A DNA stretch of 64,000 bases, from contig NZ_CP084626.1 of assembly GCF_022878925.1 (NCBI RefSeq), forward strand, positions 2,933,441 to 2,997,440, written 5' to 3'. The stretch is from Caballeronia sp. TF1N1 (lineage in GTDB: Bacteria; Pseudomonadota; Gammaproteobacteria; Burkholderiales; Burkholderiaceae). The notes beneath the pieces are model-generated. The model had not been told where the DNA came from. It did not search any database and saw nothing but the letters and a program-made list of their open reading frames with translations. Shown piece by piece: positions 17,962 to 26,357 of the stretch (position 1 is its first letter; every line of letters begins with the position of its first letter). Made by a program: the position numbers and the translations under genes.

Positions 17962-18048
17962 ATGACATCCGCTAAAGCGTCGCCGCTTCAGACTCCGAAC
18001 GAAGTCGGCTACGTGAGCAAACCACAACGTACTTTAATTGGAGTCTGA
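17962..18048 (+). CDS. Possible 28-aa leader peptide upstream of metK
   Basis: An ATG at 17962 preceded by GGAG (17954-17957) opens a 28-codon frame that starts MTSAK and ends TLIGV, with TGA at 18046-18048. The stop lies 3 nt before the metK GTG. Ribosomes translating this frame would pass through both arms of the hairpin that covers the metK ribosome-binding site, which would give translational coupling. Only the initiator methionine is present, so it is not a Met-codon attenuator. A frame of this length can arise by chance in GC-rich DNA, so the call rests on position. Confidence 0.4.
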   Translation: MTSAKASPLQTPNEVGYVSKPQRTLIGV

Positions 18049-18052
18049 AGCG
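17984..18052 (+). promoter_or_regulatory. metK leader hairpin that sequesters the ribosome-binding site
   Basis: A perfect 13-bp inverted repeat: CGCTTCAGACTCC at 17984-17996 and GGAGTCTGAAGCG at 18040-18052, with a 43-nt loop. The 3' arm contains the metK Shine-Dalgarno GGAG and the G of the GTG start. A second 5-bp stem is possible in the loop (TACGT 18010-18014, ACGTA 18027-18031). This is the layout of a translational switch (riboswitch platform, thermometer or peptide-coupled leader). I could not match it to a SAM riboswitch class from memory. Confidence 0.75.
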
Positions 18053-19239
18053 TGTCGAACGACTATCTGTTTACATCCGAATCCGTTTCCGAAGGCCACC
18101 CGGACAAGGTCGCCGATCAAATCTCCGACGCCATCCTCGACGCTATCCTGAGTCAGGACAAATACTCGCGCGTCGCAGCGGAAACGCTCTGTAACACCGG
18201 CCTCGTCGTCCTCGCGGGCGAAATCACCACGACGGCCAATGTCGACTACATCCAGGTTGCGCGCGACACCATCAAGCGCATTGGCTACGACAACACCGAC
18301 TACGGTATCGACTATCGCGGCTGCGCGGTGCTCGTCGCTTACGACAAGCAGTCGCCGGATATCGCGCAAGGCGTGAACAAGGCGCACGACAACAACCTCG
18401 ATCAAGGCGCGGGCGACCAGGGCCTGATGTTCGGCTACGCATGCGATGAAACGCCCGAACTCATGCCGCTGCCTATCCACCTTTCGCATCGTCTGGTCGA
18501 GCGTCAGGCGAACCTGCGTCGCGACGGCCGTCTGCCGTGGCTGCGTCCGGACGCGAAGTCGCAAGTCACCGTGCGTTATGTCGATGGCCGTCCGCATTCC
18601 ATCGACACCGTCGTGCTTTCCACGCAGCACGCACCGGACATCGATCTCTCGGACCTGCGCGAAGCCGTGATCGAGGAAGTCATCAAGCCGACGTTGCCGG
18701 CGGATCTCATCAAGGGCGACATCAAGTTCCTGGTGAATCCCACGGGCCGCTTCGTCATCGGCGGTCCGCAAGGCGACTGCGGTCTGACGGGCCGCAAGAT
18801 TATCGTCGATACCTACGGCGGCGCGGCCCCGCACGGCGGCGGCGCGTTTTCGGGTAAGGACCCGTCCAAGGTCGACCGCTCGGCTGCCTACGCCGGCCGC
18901 TATGTCGCGAAGAACATCGTGGCAGCGGGCCTGGCCTCGCGTTGCCTGATTCAGGTGTCGTACGCTATTGGCGTGGCGCGCCCGACTTCGGTCATGGTCA
19001 ACACGTTCGGCACGGGCCGCGTGTCGGATGCCGAGATCACGAAGCTCGTGCTCGAACACTTCGACCTGCGTCCGAAGGGCATCATTCAGATGCTGGATCT
19101 GCTGCGTCCGATCTACGAGAAGTCGGCGGCTTATGGCCACTTCGGCCGCGAAGAGCCGGAATTCACGTGGGAAGCCACCGACAAGGCTCTCACGCTCGCG
19201 GAAGCCGCGGGCACGGAACCGGTCGCGAGCGTCGCATAA
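18052..19239 (+). CDS. metK: S-adenosylmethionine synthase
   Basis: Makes S-adenosylmethionine from methionine and ATP. The 395-aa product (E. coli 384) starts [19 protein letters not shown] from a GTG codon and shows [17 protein letters not shown] near residue 120 and the P-loop-like [16 protein letters not shown] near residue 265. The GTG start is certain from the conserved N-terminus. The ribosome-binding site GGAGTC is buried in a 13-bp hairpin, so initiation is probably regulated. A terminator follows at once, so it is monocistronic. Confidence 0.98.
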   Translation: MSNDYLFTSESVSEGHPDKVADQISDAILDAILSQDKYSRVAAETLCNTGLVVLAGEITTTANVDYIQVARDTIKRIGYDNTDYGIDYRGCAVLVAYDKQSPDIAQGVNKAHDNNLDQGAGDQGLMFGYACDETPELMPLPIHLSHRLVERQANLRRDGRLPWLRPDAKSQVTVRYVDGRPHSIDTVVLSTQHAPDIDLSDLREAVIEEVIKPTLPADLIKGDIKFLVNPTGRFVIGGPQGDCGLTGRKIIVDTYGGAAPHGGGAFSGKDPSKVDRSAAYAGRYVAKNIVAAGLASRCLIQVSYAIGVARPTSVMVNTFGTGRVSDAEITKLVLEHFDLRPKGIIQMLDLLRPIYEKSAAYGHFGREEPEFTWEATDKALTLAEAAGTEPVASVA

Positions 19240-19269
19240 AGCGTCGTATTGGTTCGGCAGGCAAAACGA

Positions 19270-19302
19270 AAACCGGCAAGCATCGCGCTTGCCGGTTTTT
19301 TT
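19270..19302 (+). terminator. Intrinsic terminator of metK
   Basis: Arms AACCGGCAAGC (19271-19281) and GCTTGCCGGTT (19287-19297), a 5-nt loop and seven T in the trailing run. Confidence 0.92.
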
Positions 19303-19338
19303 GTGCGTCGCTTTTATCGAAGCCCGCCGTGCGGGCCT

Positions 19339-19692
19339 TCAGCGTGCCGCGAATGCATACCAACCCGCGCTGCTAGCGGAAATACGTCGCGGACGGCGGC
19401 TCGTATGCGCCGCCGCCTGAGGCTTCGGCAGTGCGGGCGCGCGGGCTTGCATCGGACGGCGCAGCAGCGCTCTCAACGACACCTTGCGCGATGCCGTGCG
19501 CGCCCGAAGATTGAAGAAGAAGCCGCGAAACCACGAGCGAATGCCAACGACCGGATGCACGTGCATGAGCTGTTCCGCGAGCGCCTGAGTGCGCGCGGAA
19601 TGGTGGCGCAGTGCGCGAACCACGCCGCGTCGGGCCGGGCGCGCGGCGTGTGAAGCAACTCGGGTCAGGCCGGAAGCGATTCGGTGGTTCAT
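19339..19692 (-). CDS. Doubtful hypothetical protein, Arg-rich
   Basis: A 117-aa minus-strand frame starting MNHRIASGLTRV, rich in Arg, Ala and His, with a short hydrophobic patch WFRGFFFNL near residue 55. There is no ribosome-binding site and no family I recognise. It lies between the metK terminator and the PhyH gene, a 760-bp stretch otherwise without a gene. It may be real, since the neighbours leave a large gap, but its basic composition is also what GC-rich noncoding DNA gives. Confidence 0.28.
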   Translation of the reverse strand: MNHRIASGLTRVASHAARPARRGVVRALRHHSARTQALAEQLMHVHPVVGIRSWFRGFFFNLRARTASRKVSLRALLRRPMQARAPALPKPQAAAHTSRRPRRISASSAGWYAFAAR

Positions 19693-20001
19693 ATCGGGAA
19701 GAGTCGGTTGCATGTAGGCAACTCGACGATAGTCGTCTTAAAAATAGCGATCAACGGATTCGATCCAACGAGCCTGCGGAAGTTGCACCGAATTGATGCA
19801 GGCAATGTACAGGACCATTATTACTCCGGTAAGTCCGCGTTTTCCCTGCTGAATGCCGGACGAAACGCCGGTCGCGCCGTTAAAGCGCAGGCCGAACGGG
19901 CTTTAGCCGCGCGTGAGATTTACAATCGTGCTATTCGCCCGGATGCCGGGTATTGCGATGGTTGAATGAAGTCACGTGAAGCCGTCGAGGTAAGAACTGA
20001 A

Positions 20002-20778
20002 ATGTCCGAACACAATCCGCTTCAATCGAAATCAGAACAAGTGCGCGAATTGCGCGAGACGGGCTTCGTCGTCGTCAAGGGGCTGGTGCCTGAAGCGCGC
20101 TGCCAAGCGTTACGCGAAGTTGCGCGCCGCCAGTTGGCGGAGGCGGCGACGCCGCTCGAATTCGAAGCCGATCTGAAATACCCCGGCGCGCCCGATTCCC
20201 GGGACGCGCCCGGCGGACACACCGTGCGCCGTCTGCTTGACGCCTACGTGCGTGATCCGCTCTTCGCCGAGTTCGCGACATCGCCCGAGATTCGCGGCTG
20301 GATGGAGTTGTACTTCGGCGAGACGCCGTACCTTTCGCGTGCGCATCACAACTGCGTGATGACGAAGCATCCCGCTTACGGCAGCCTCACCGGCTGGCAT
20401 CGCGACGTGCGTTACTGGGGCTTCGAGCGCGACGATCTGGTTTCGACATGGCTCGCAATCGGCGATGAAACCGTCGACAACGGCGCGCTCTGGTTCGTGC
20501 CGGGCTCGCACAAGCTGCCGTTCACGTCCGACCGCTTCGATGAAGCGAAATTCTTCCGCTCCGACCTGCCCGAAAACGCCGCGCTGATCCGCACGGCGGT
20601 TTCGCCCGCGCTCGAACCCGGCGATGTCGTGTTCTTCCACTGCAATACGCTGCATTCGGCGGGCAAAAACCTCAGCGATAAGGTGAAATTCTCGCTCGTC
20701 TACACGTATCACGGTGCGAGCAACGTGCCGTTGCCAGGCACGCGGTCGGCCGCGAAACCGGAAGTGCCGCTCGTCTGA
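20002..20778 (+). CDS. Phytanoyl-CoA dioxygenase (PhyH) family protein
   Basis: Predicted Fe(II)/2-oxoglutarate-dependent oxygenase, 258 aa. The cupin core shows GWHRDVRYWGF with the H-x-D iron pair near residue 133, and FFHCNTLHSAGKNLSDKVKFSLVY with the distal His and a basic residue for 2-oxoglutarate. The ATG at 20002 is chosen because GAGGTAAG precedes it; the frame extends to 19966. It is a single-gene unit, so context does not give the substrate. PhyH homologues act on very diverse small molecules. Confidence 0.88.
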   Translation: MSEHNPLQSKSEQVRELRETGFVVVKGLVPEARCQALREVARRQLAEAATPLEFEADLKYPGAPDSRDAPGGHTVRRLLDAYVRDPLFAEFATSPEIRGWMELYFGETPYLSRAHHNCVMTKHPAYGSLTGWHRDVRYWGFERDDLVSTWLAIGDETVDNGALWFVPGSHKLPFTSDRFDEAKFFRSDLPENAALIRTAVSPALEPGDVVFFHCNTLHSAGKNLSDKVKFSLVYTYHGASNVPLPGTRSAAKPEVPLV

Positions 20779-20792
20779 GCGCGTTTTGCGTT

Positions 20793-20999
20793 TTATCGGC
20801 GGGATGACGGCAGCGCAAGGCCGATCATTCCCGCGAGCGTGGCCACGACGCCGCCCGCGAGCAGCCAGATAGTCTTGTTCGTGGGCGAGCCGGTGAAAAA
20901 GCGCGATACGTCGTTACTCAACGAATGAAACGACTGGCCACCGAAATAAAGCAGCACGATGCCGCCGACAATCAACGCAACGGAAATCGCTCGGGTCAT
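20793..20999 (-). CDS. DUF3185 family small membrane protein
   Basis: A 68-aa protein with two hydrophobic helices (AISVALIVGGIVLLYFGG and IWLLAGGVVATLAGMIGLAL) joined by a short loop with SNDVSRFFTGSPTNKT. The wording fits DUF3185 as I know it. Function is unknown. It ends 14 bp from the convergent PhyH gene and may be cotranscribed with the MscS gene 71 bp upstream. Confidence 0.85.
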   Translation of the reverse strand: MTRAISVALIVGGIVLLYFGGQSFHSLSNDVSRFFTGSPTNKTIWLLAGGVVATLAGMIGLALPSSRR

Positions 21000-21070
21000 G
21001 GGCCAGTCTCGCGGAAGGTAAGGCGCGACAGGTTATTCAATCTTCCCGCTCGCGTCCAGTCGTCCCGGTT

Positions 21071-21862
21071 TCAGGTGATCTGCTCGCGCGTCAGCGGCTG
21101 AATCTTGCGCAGCAATTCGGCCTGCACGCTCGCGTGATCGCTCGCGCGCGTCCATGCGCCCACGTTGAACTTGACGCCGGTGTCGGTGTAATCCGTTACC
21201 GCGATCCACGGAGCGGACGGCGCTTCCTGCACGATACGCGGATCTTCGCTCACGAGCCGGCGCAATTCCTCGAGCACATGTTCGACCTTCTGACCGTGCG
21301 CCACCTGAAAGTTGAGCACCACGCGGCGGCGTTCGTTCGCGCTGTAATTGGTGATGGGATTCGCCCAGATCGTGCTGTTCGGCACGAACATGACGATGCC
21401 GTCGGCCTTGGTGAGGCGCGTGGTGAAGAGACCGATTTCGTTCACGGTTCCCGCCGTCGTGCCGACGCCCTCGATGTAATCGCCCACGCGGAACGGACGC
21501 AGCAACAACAGCATCAGCCCCGCCGCGATGTTCTGCAGCGTGCCCTGCAACGCCAGGCCAATTGCCAGTCCCGCCGCGCCGAGCACGGTCAGGATACTCG
21601 CCGCCGCGATGCCGAACTTGCCGAGCGCGGCCACGATGGCGACTACGCGAATGGCCCACATCGCCACGCTGGCGAGCACCGGCGTGAGCGTGGCGTCGAT
21701 ATGCGTGCGCCCAAGCGTGCGCCGCAGCGCGTTGGCGACGAAGTTCGAAATCCACCATCCGACGGCAAGGATCAGGATCGCCATGAGGAAGTCGATGCCA
21801 TACGTCACGGCAAGGGCTAATAGGGAATCGTAGGCAGGGCGCAGCTTATCGATAGAGTTCAT
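21071..21862 (-). CDS. Small-conductance mechanosensitive channel, MscS family
   Basis: Inner-membrane tension-gated channel that releases solutes on osmotic downshift. The 263-aa product is close to E. coli MscS (286) and has three predicted helices: LLALAVTYGIDFLMAILILAV, the middle helix with VLASVAMWAIRVVAIVAAL, and the pore helix AASILTVLGAAGLAIGLALQ. It ends with the beta domain (RPFRVGDYIEG) and a short C-terminal domain. It is divergent from the aldo/keto reductase gene. Confidence 0.93.
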   Translation of the reverse strand: MNSIDKLRPAYDSLLALAVTYGIDFLMAILILAVGWWISNFVANALRRTLGRTHIDATLTPVLASVAMWAIRVVAIVAALGKFGIAAASILTVLGAAGLAIGLALQGTLQNIAAGLMLLLLRPFRVGDYIEGVGTTAGTVNEIGLFTTRLTKADGIVMFVPNSTIWANPITNYSANERRRVVLNFQVAHGQKVEHVLEELRRLVSEDPRIVQEAPSAPWIAVTDYTDTGVKFNVGAWTRASDHASVQAELLRKIQPLTREQIT

Positions 21863-22073
21863 CGGTCAGATTCCTTCATTTGGGATTTGCATTGGTCTGG
21901 CGTCGGACCAGAACGTTCCCGCGTAGGCCGTCTGGACGAGGGTCGTACGGCTTGCGGCGGATTGGCTTAACATTGTCGGCCTCGACCGGCGGAGCGGCGA
22001 GCACGTGCCGCACAACGCCCGAACGCAGTCCCCGAAACCGATTCAGTCAACCAGCACGCAAAGGGAATTCGAT

Positions 22074-23117
22074 ATGGCATACGAAGCAGCTTCCGAGCGT
22101 TATACGCAGATGCAATACCGCACGTGCGGCAAGAGCGGATTGAAACTTCCTGCGTTGTCTCTTGGTCTGTGGCACAACTTCGGCGATACCACGCCCATCT
22201 CGACGCAACGCGAAATTCTGCGCACGGCATTCGATCTCGGCGTCACGCACTTCGATCTCGCCAACAACTACGGCCCGCCGTATGGCAGCGCGGAAACGAA
22301 CTTCGGCCGGATCTTCAAGGACGACTTCCGGCCGTATCGCGATGAGCTGCTGATTTCGTCGAAGGCCGGCTGGGACATGTGGCCGGGACCTTACGGCAAC
22401 GGCGGCGGTTCGCGCAAGTATGTGCTCGCGAGTCTGGATCAAAGCCTGAAGCGCATGGGCCTCGATTACGTCGATATTTTCTACTCGCATCGTTTCGATG
22501 CGGACACGCCGCTCGAAGAAACCGCTGGCGCGCTCGCCACCGCCGTTCATTCGGGCAAGGCGCTGTATGTCGGCATTTCATCGTATTCGGCGTCGAAGAC
22601 GCGTGAAATGGCGCGCTTGCTGGCCGAGCACAAGGTGCCGCTCTTGATCCATCAGCCGTCGTACAACATGCTGAATCGCTGGATCGAACACGAACTGCTC
22701 GATACGCTCGACGATCTCGGCACCGGCAGCATCGCGTTCACGCCGCTCGCGCAGGGCTTGCTCACGAGCAAGTATTTGAACGGCGTGCCGCAGGATGCGC
22801 GCGTGAACAAGGCGGGCGGCGGATCGCTCAAGCAGGAGCATTTGAGCGACGAGAATCTGGCGCATGTGCGCAAGCTCAACGAACTCGCGGAGCGTCGCGG
22901 TCAGAGCCTCGCGCAGATGGCGCTCGCGTGGGCGTTGCGCGGTGGCCGTGTGACTTCGGTGCTGATCGGCGCGAGCCGCGCGGAACAGGTCGTCGAGAAC
23001 GTCGCCGCGCTGAAAAATTTGGAATTCAGCGCAGAGGAACTCGCCGAGATCGACAAGCACGCGCAGGAAGGCGGCGTGAATCTGTGGGAGAAGCCGTCGA
23101 CGGATCAACGCATCTGA
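22074..23117 (+). CDS. mgrA: Aldo/keto reductase, L-glyceraldehyde-3-phosphate reductase type (MgrA/YghZ)
   Basis: NADPH-dependent reductase, 346 aa, of the E. coli YghZ (Gpr) subgroup. Signature: YRTCGKSGLKLPALSLGLWHNFGD at the start, FDLANNYGPPYGSAE with the catalytic Tyr, SSKAGWDMWPGPYG with the Lys and YSHRFD with the His. The ATG at 22074 follows AAGGGA; the longer frame to 22005 is not used. E. coli YghZ reduces L-glyceraldehyde 3-phosphate and methylglyoxal. Here it is a single gene, divergent from mscS. Confidence 0.92.
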   Translation: MAYEAASERYTQMQYRTCGKSGLKLPALSLGLWHNFGDTTPISTQREILRTAFDLGVTHFDLANNYGPPYGSAETNFGRIFKDDFRPYRDELLISSKAGWDMWPGPYGNGGGSRKYVLASLDQSLKRMGLDYVDIFYSHRFDADTPLEETAGALATAVHSGKALYVGISSYSASKTREMARLLAEHKVPLLIHQPSYNMLNRWIEHELLDTLDDLGTGSIAFTPLAQGLLTSKYLNGVPQDARVNKAGGGSLKQEHLSDENLAHVRKLNELAERRGQSLAQMALAWALRGGRVTSVLIGASRAEQVVENVAALKNLEFSAEELAEIDKHAQEGGVNLWEKPSTDQRI

Positions 23118-23607
23118 TCGCGTCGTCCCGCCTTTGTCCCGGCCCGACCGTCAGAAGGGTATTTTGGGATAATTGCGGAATCCGTTGCTATCATGCGGGC
23201 TCGGCGGCTTTTTGGCTGTGATTTGCGGCGTGTTCGACGCGCGTCTCCCGTTCTTCGCAATCATTCGCCAGGCCGAGCAGCCAGGTGCGCGCCGTCCCGC
23301 AAAGTCCCACGCGCGTCCAGCCAGTCTCAATGCCGCACGGCCGCGACACGACGGCAAATGTCGATCGGGTTAAAATGCTCGATTGCGCCGGGTTGTCCGG
23401 CTGGGTTGTCTGGTTTGCGCGCGTGCTTCGGCTCAAGGCTTGAGCAGGCCGCGTGATACCGAAGCGCCGACATCAGCCCATACGATCGTCCTTTTGCGTA
23501 GTTGAGCGCGGCAAAGTCTTTTCGATGCCCGTTCCCGCCAGAGCATTCGGCTGGCGGCGAGCGGCACCGCGTCATCGCATCATCGTTCTCGCACAGTCCA
23601 AGAAGCC
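23118..23607. other. Gene-free region upstream of fpr
   Basis: This 490-bp stretch holds several short shadow frames but no recognisable protein. A TAAAAT at 23371-23376 could serve as a -10 element. No hairpin with a T run was seen. Confidence 0.4.
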
Positions 23608-24378
23608 ATGAGCAACCTTAATTCTCAAACCGTTCTGAGCGTCCACCACTGGACCGACACGCTCTTCAGTTTCACCTGCACTCGCGATTCGTCGTTCCGC
23701 TTCGAGAATGGTCAGTTCACGATGGTGGGCCTCGAAGTCGAAGGCAAGCCGCTCTTGCGCGCCTATAGCCTCGCGAGCGCGAACTACGAGGAGCATCTCG
23801 AATTCTTGAGCATCAAGGTGCCGGACGGCCCCCTGACGTCGCGCCTTCAGCATTTGAAGGTGGGCGATCCCGTGCTGATCGGCAAGAAGCCGACGGGCAC
23901 GCTCGTCGCCGACAACTTGTTGCCGGGCAAAACGCTGTGGCTGCTTTCGACGGGCACGGGCCTCGCGCCTTTCATGTCGATCATCAAGGACCCGGACGTC
24001 TACGACCGCTTCGACAAGATCGTGCTGACGCACACGTGCCGTTTCGTCGATGAACTCGCGTACAAGGACTTCATCACCGAGCACTTGCCGGCGCACGAGC
24101 ATATCGGCGAGATCGTGTCGGAGAAGCTCGTGTACTACCCGACCGTCACGCGTGAAGAGTTCGCGAATCGCGGCCGGATCACCGACCTCATCGAAACGAA
24201 GAAGCTGTTCGCGGATTTGTCGGTCGATCCGTTCTCGGTTGAAAACGACCGCGTGATGCTTTGCGGCAGCCCGCACATGCTGCGCGACACGCGCGAGTTG
24301 CTCGACAGCCTTGGCTTCAAGGAAGGCAGCAACAATCATCCGGGACATTACGTGGTGGAAAAGGCTTTCGTCGGCTGA
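23608..24378 (+). CDS. fpr: Ferredoxin-NADP reductase
   Basis: FAD enzyme that moves electrons between NADPH and ferredoxin or flavodoxin, 256 aa. FAD motif LRAYSLASANYEEHLEF near residue 50, pyrophosphate-binding SIKVPDGPLTSRL, the NADP motif LSTGTGLAPFMS near residue 114, and the typical subclass C-terminus VVEKAFVG. Homologues often respond to redox stress; no operator is obvious here. An intrinsic terminator follows 26 bp after the stop. Confidence 0.96.
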   Translation: MSNLNSQTVLSVHHWTDTLFSFTCTRDSSFRFENGQFTMVGLEVEGKPLLRAYSLASANYEEHLEFLSIKVPDGPLTSRLQHLKVGDPVLIGKKPTGTLVADNLLPGKTLWLLSTGTGLAPFMSIIKDPDVYDRFDKIVLTHTCRFVDELAYKDFITEHLPAHEHIGEIVSEKLVYYPTVTREEFANRGRITDLIETKKLFADLSVDPFSVENDRVMLCGSPHMLRDTRELLDSLGFKEGSNNHPGHYVVEKAFVG

Positions 24379-24403
24379 TTCGACTGCTGTTTGTCCTGTC
24401 GAG

Positions 24404-24435
24404 AAAACCGGTGCTTTCGTGCGCCGGTTTTTTTT
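24404..24435 (+). terminator. Intrinsic terminator of fpr
   Basis: AAAACCGG (24404-24411) pairs with CCGGTTTT (24424-24431) around a 12-nt interior that can extend the stem with TGC/GCG; eight T follow. Confidence 0.85.
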
Positions 24436-24652
24436 CGCCCCGATTCGCCGGGGTATTGTTACAAATTGGCGGCCTGCGGCCACGACGCCGGGTCGTCAGC
24501 GAATAGTGGCAATGTTTGCCAAACGGCATGAGGTTCACGTCTGAAAGCCTTGTCCGATATGGCTTTATGATAATTTTGAGATATGATTCCGCAACGCTCA
24601 GACGGATGACGCAACGGTATCGTCCGTCGTCGATGTTACGGAGTGTAAATTT

Positions 24653-24686
24653 AGTTACGCCACATGTGTCTTCTGGCGACGTAACT
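24653..24686. promoter_or_regulatory. Inverted repeat upstream of the histidine kinase gene
   Basis: AGTTACG (24653-24659) and CGTAACT (24680-24686) enclose a second overlapping dyad, CGCCA (24658-24662) and TGGCG (24674-24678). The site lies 29 bp before the ATG. A further GTTACG occurs at 24635-24640. It could be an operator for the adjacent NarL-type regulator or a leader hairpin. Confidence 0.35.
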
Positions 24687-24714
24687 CTAGTTGCGCTCAC
24701 TTGGGAGACATTGA

Positions 24715-25524
24715 ATGAACTCGTCGGCCAGAATTCCGCCTGAAACACGCAAGGCGCCGCGCGCGTCCGCTTCGCTAGTCTCCGTGCCGATCGACGCACA
24801 CCTCAAGAGCGATCGCCAAGTGCGCAGTCTCGCGGCGCGCATCGACGAACTCACCACGCAACTGGCCGCCATCGAAGCGCACACGCGCGGCACGCTCGCG
24901 CAGGACCTGCACGACGAGATGGGCGCCGTGCTGACCGCCGCCAACCTGGCGATTTCCCGCGCGCAATACTGGCTTCCCGCCAATGCCCCCGCCGCTTGCG
25001 CCGATGCGCTTCGCCAGGCGCGCGACTGTATCGCGGAAGCAGGCGAAGCGAGTCATCGAATCGTCGAGGATTTGCAAGCGCCGCCCTTCGACACCGGTTT
25101 CACCACCGGACTTGCCGACTGGATCGCCACCTTCGGCGCGCGTGCCGCCATTCATGTCGATTTCGTCTGCCCCGACGATTCCCGCTTCGACGATCTCCCG
25201 CCTGGTCTCGCCGTCGCGCTTTTACGCGTGATGCAGGAAGCGTTGACCAATGTCGCACGCCACGCCCGGGCGACGCGCGCGCGAGTCAATGTCGAGCGTG
25301 ACGCGCAAGGCGTGACGCTCGTCATCGACGATGACGGGATCGGCATGACGCCTGCCGCGCGTCGCAAGACCGGCCGCTTCGGCCTGCCCGGCATGCGTGC
25401 GCGATGCGAGGCGTTCGGCGGCAGCATGCGCGTCGCTGCATCGGAGATGGGCGGCGTCGCGGTGCTCGCGCGCATTCCGCTGGTATGCCCGCCGCGTCCG
25501 GTTCGGCGCGCGGCCAACGCCTGA
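24715..25524 (+). CDS. Cytosolic sensor histidine kinase, NarX/HisKA_3 type
   Basis: A 269-aa kinase without transmembrane segments. After about 40 unassigned residues comes a coiled coil, then the HisKA_3 phospho-acceptor box LAQDLHDEMGAVL with His66, and a HATPase domain with the N box MQEALTNVARHARA, G1 IDDDGIGM and G2 GRFGLPGM. No PAS or GAF input domain is present, so it probably senses through a partner or an internal signal. The response regulator starts 8 bp after its stop. The ligand is unknown. Confidence 0.92.
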   Translation: MNSSARIPPETRKAPRASASLVSVPIDAHLKSDRQVRSLAARIDELTTQLAAIEAHTRGTLAQDLHDEMGAVLTAANLAISRAQYWLPANAPAACADALRQARDCIAEAGEASHRIVEDLQAPPFDTGFTTGLADWIATFGARAAIHVDFVCPDDSRFDDLPPGLAVALLRVMQEALTNVARHARATRARVNVERDAQGVTLVIDDDGIGMTPAARRKTGRFGLPGMRARCEAFGGSMRVAASEMGGVAVLARIPLVCPPRPVRRAANA

Positions 25525-25532
25525 GGCCGCGC

Positions 25533-26189
25533 ATGGCGCTGCGCATCCTGCTCGCCGACGACCACGCCATCGTGCGCCGTGGCGTCGCGCAATTGCTGAT
25601 CGAGCGCGAGCTGGCCTCGGAGGTGATCGAAGCCGGAACCGGCGTGCAGGCGCTCGCACTCGCCGCGCGCCACGCGCCCGACGTGGCGATGCTCGACATT
25701 TCGCTTCCCGATGTGAACGGTCTCGACGTGCTCAAGCGCCTGAAGCGCGACATGCCGCGTCTGCCAGTGCTGATGTTTTCGATGCATCGCGAAGATCAAT
25801 ATGCCGTGCGCGCGCTCAAGGCCGGCGCGGCGGGTTATCTCTCGAAGACGGCGGACCCGGCGCTCATGATCGGCGCGATCCAGCAAGTCGCGGCGGGCCG
25901 AAAGTACGTGAGCCCGGAAATGGCGGAAGCGCTTGCGAACTACGTTTCGCTTGGTTCGGAATGCATGCCGCACGAGCAACTCTCTGACCGCGAATTCCAG
26001 ACGCTGTGCATGCTGGCTTCGGGCAAGCGGCTCACGGACATCGCACGCGCGCTTTCGCTGTCGGTGAAAACAGTGAGCGTTTATCGGGCGCGCTTACTCG
26101 ACAAGATGCAGCTTGCGAACAACGCCGAACTGACCTTCTATGTGATGAGCCATCGCCTCATCGACATGAACCCGGCAATAGCGGGCTGA
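25533..26189 (+). CDS. Response regulator, NarL/FixJ family
   Basis: A 218-aa two-domain regulator: receiver with the acidic pair D9-D10, phospho-acceptor D55 in MLDISLPD and Lys in YLSKTADP, then a LuxR-type HTH (LSDREFQTLCMLASGKRLTDIARALSLSVKTVSVYRARLLDKM). The start at 25533 gives the canonical MALRILLADDH. It is the cognate partner of the kinase immediately upstream. Targets are not evident; the dyad at 24653-24686 upstream of the operon may be an autoregulatory site. Confidence 0.94.
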   Translation: MALRILLADDHAIVRRGVAQLLIERELASEVIEAGTGVQALALAARHAPDVAMLDISLPDVNGLDVLKRLKRDMPRLPVLMFSMHREDQYAVRALKAGAAGYLSKTADPALMIGAIQQVAAGRKYVSPEMAEALANYVSLGSECMPHEQLSDREFQTLCMLASGKRLTDIARALSLSVKTVSVYRARLLDKMQLANNAELTFYVMSHRLIDMNPAIAG

Positions 26190-26357
26190 ATGGTTCCTGA
26201 ATTTATCTTAAACAAGATAAAAAACGAACGATTTGTAAAAAATGCGCAAGGAAAGGGCGTCTCATGCTCGTTCTTTGGGCATGCTTCCAGTCTCCGCTAA
26301 ACTATCGGGTTTTCCCGAGGTACGGTGCCTTTGAGCGCCTTTAGGAGACTCACCGCA

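Noticed and set aside
17984..18051. metK leader as a known SAM-I, SAM-II or SAM/SAH riboswitch
   Set aside because: The conserved cores of those classes, as I recall them, are not present; it is kept as an unassigned structured leader.
18034..19140. 368-codon minus-strand frame opposite metK
   Set aside because: Antisense shadow of a fully conserved enzyme.
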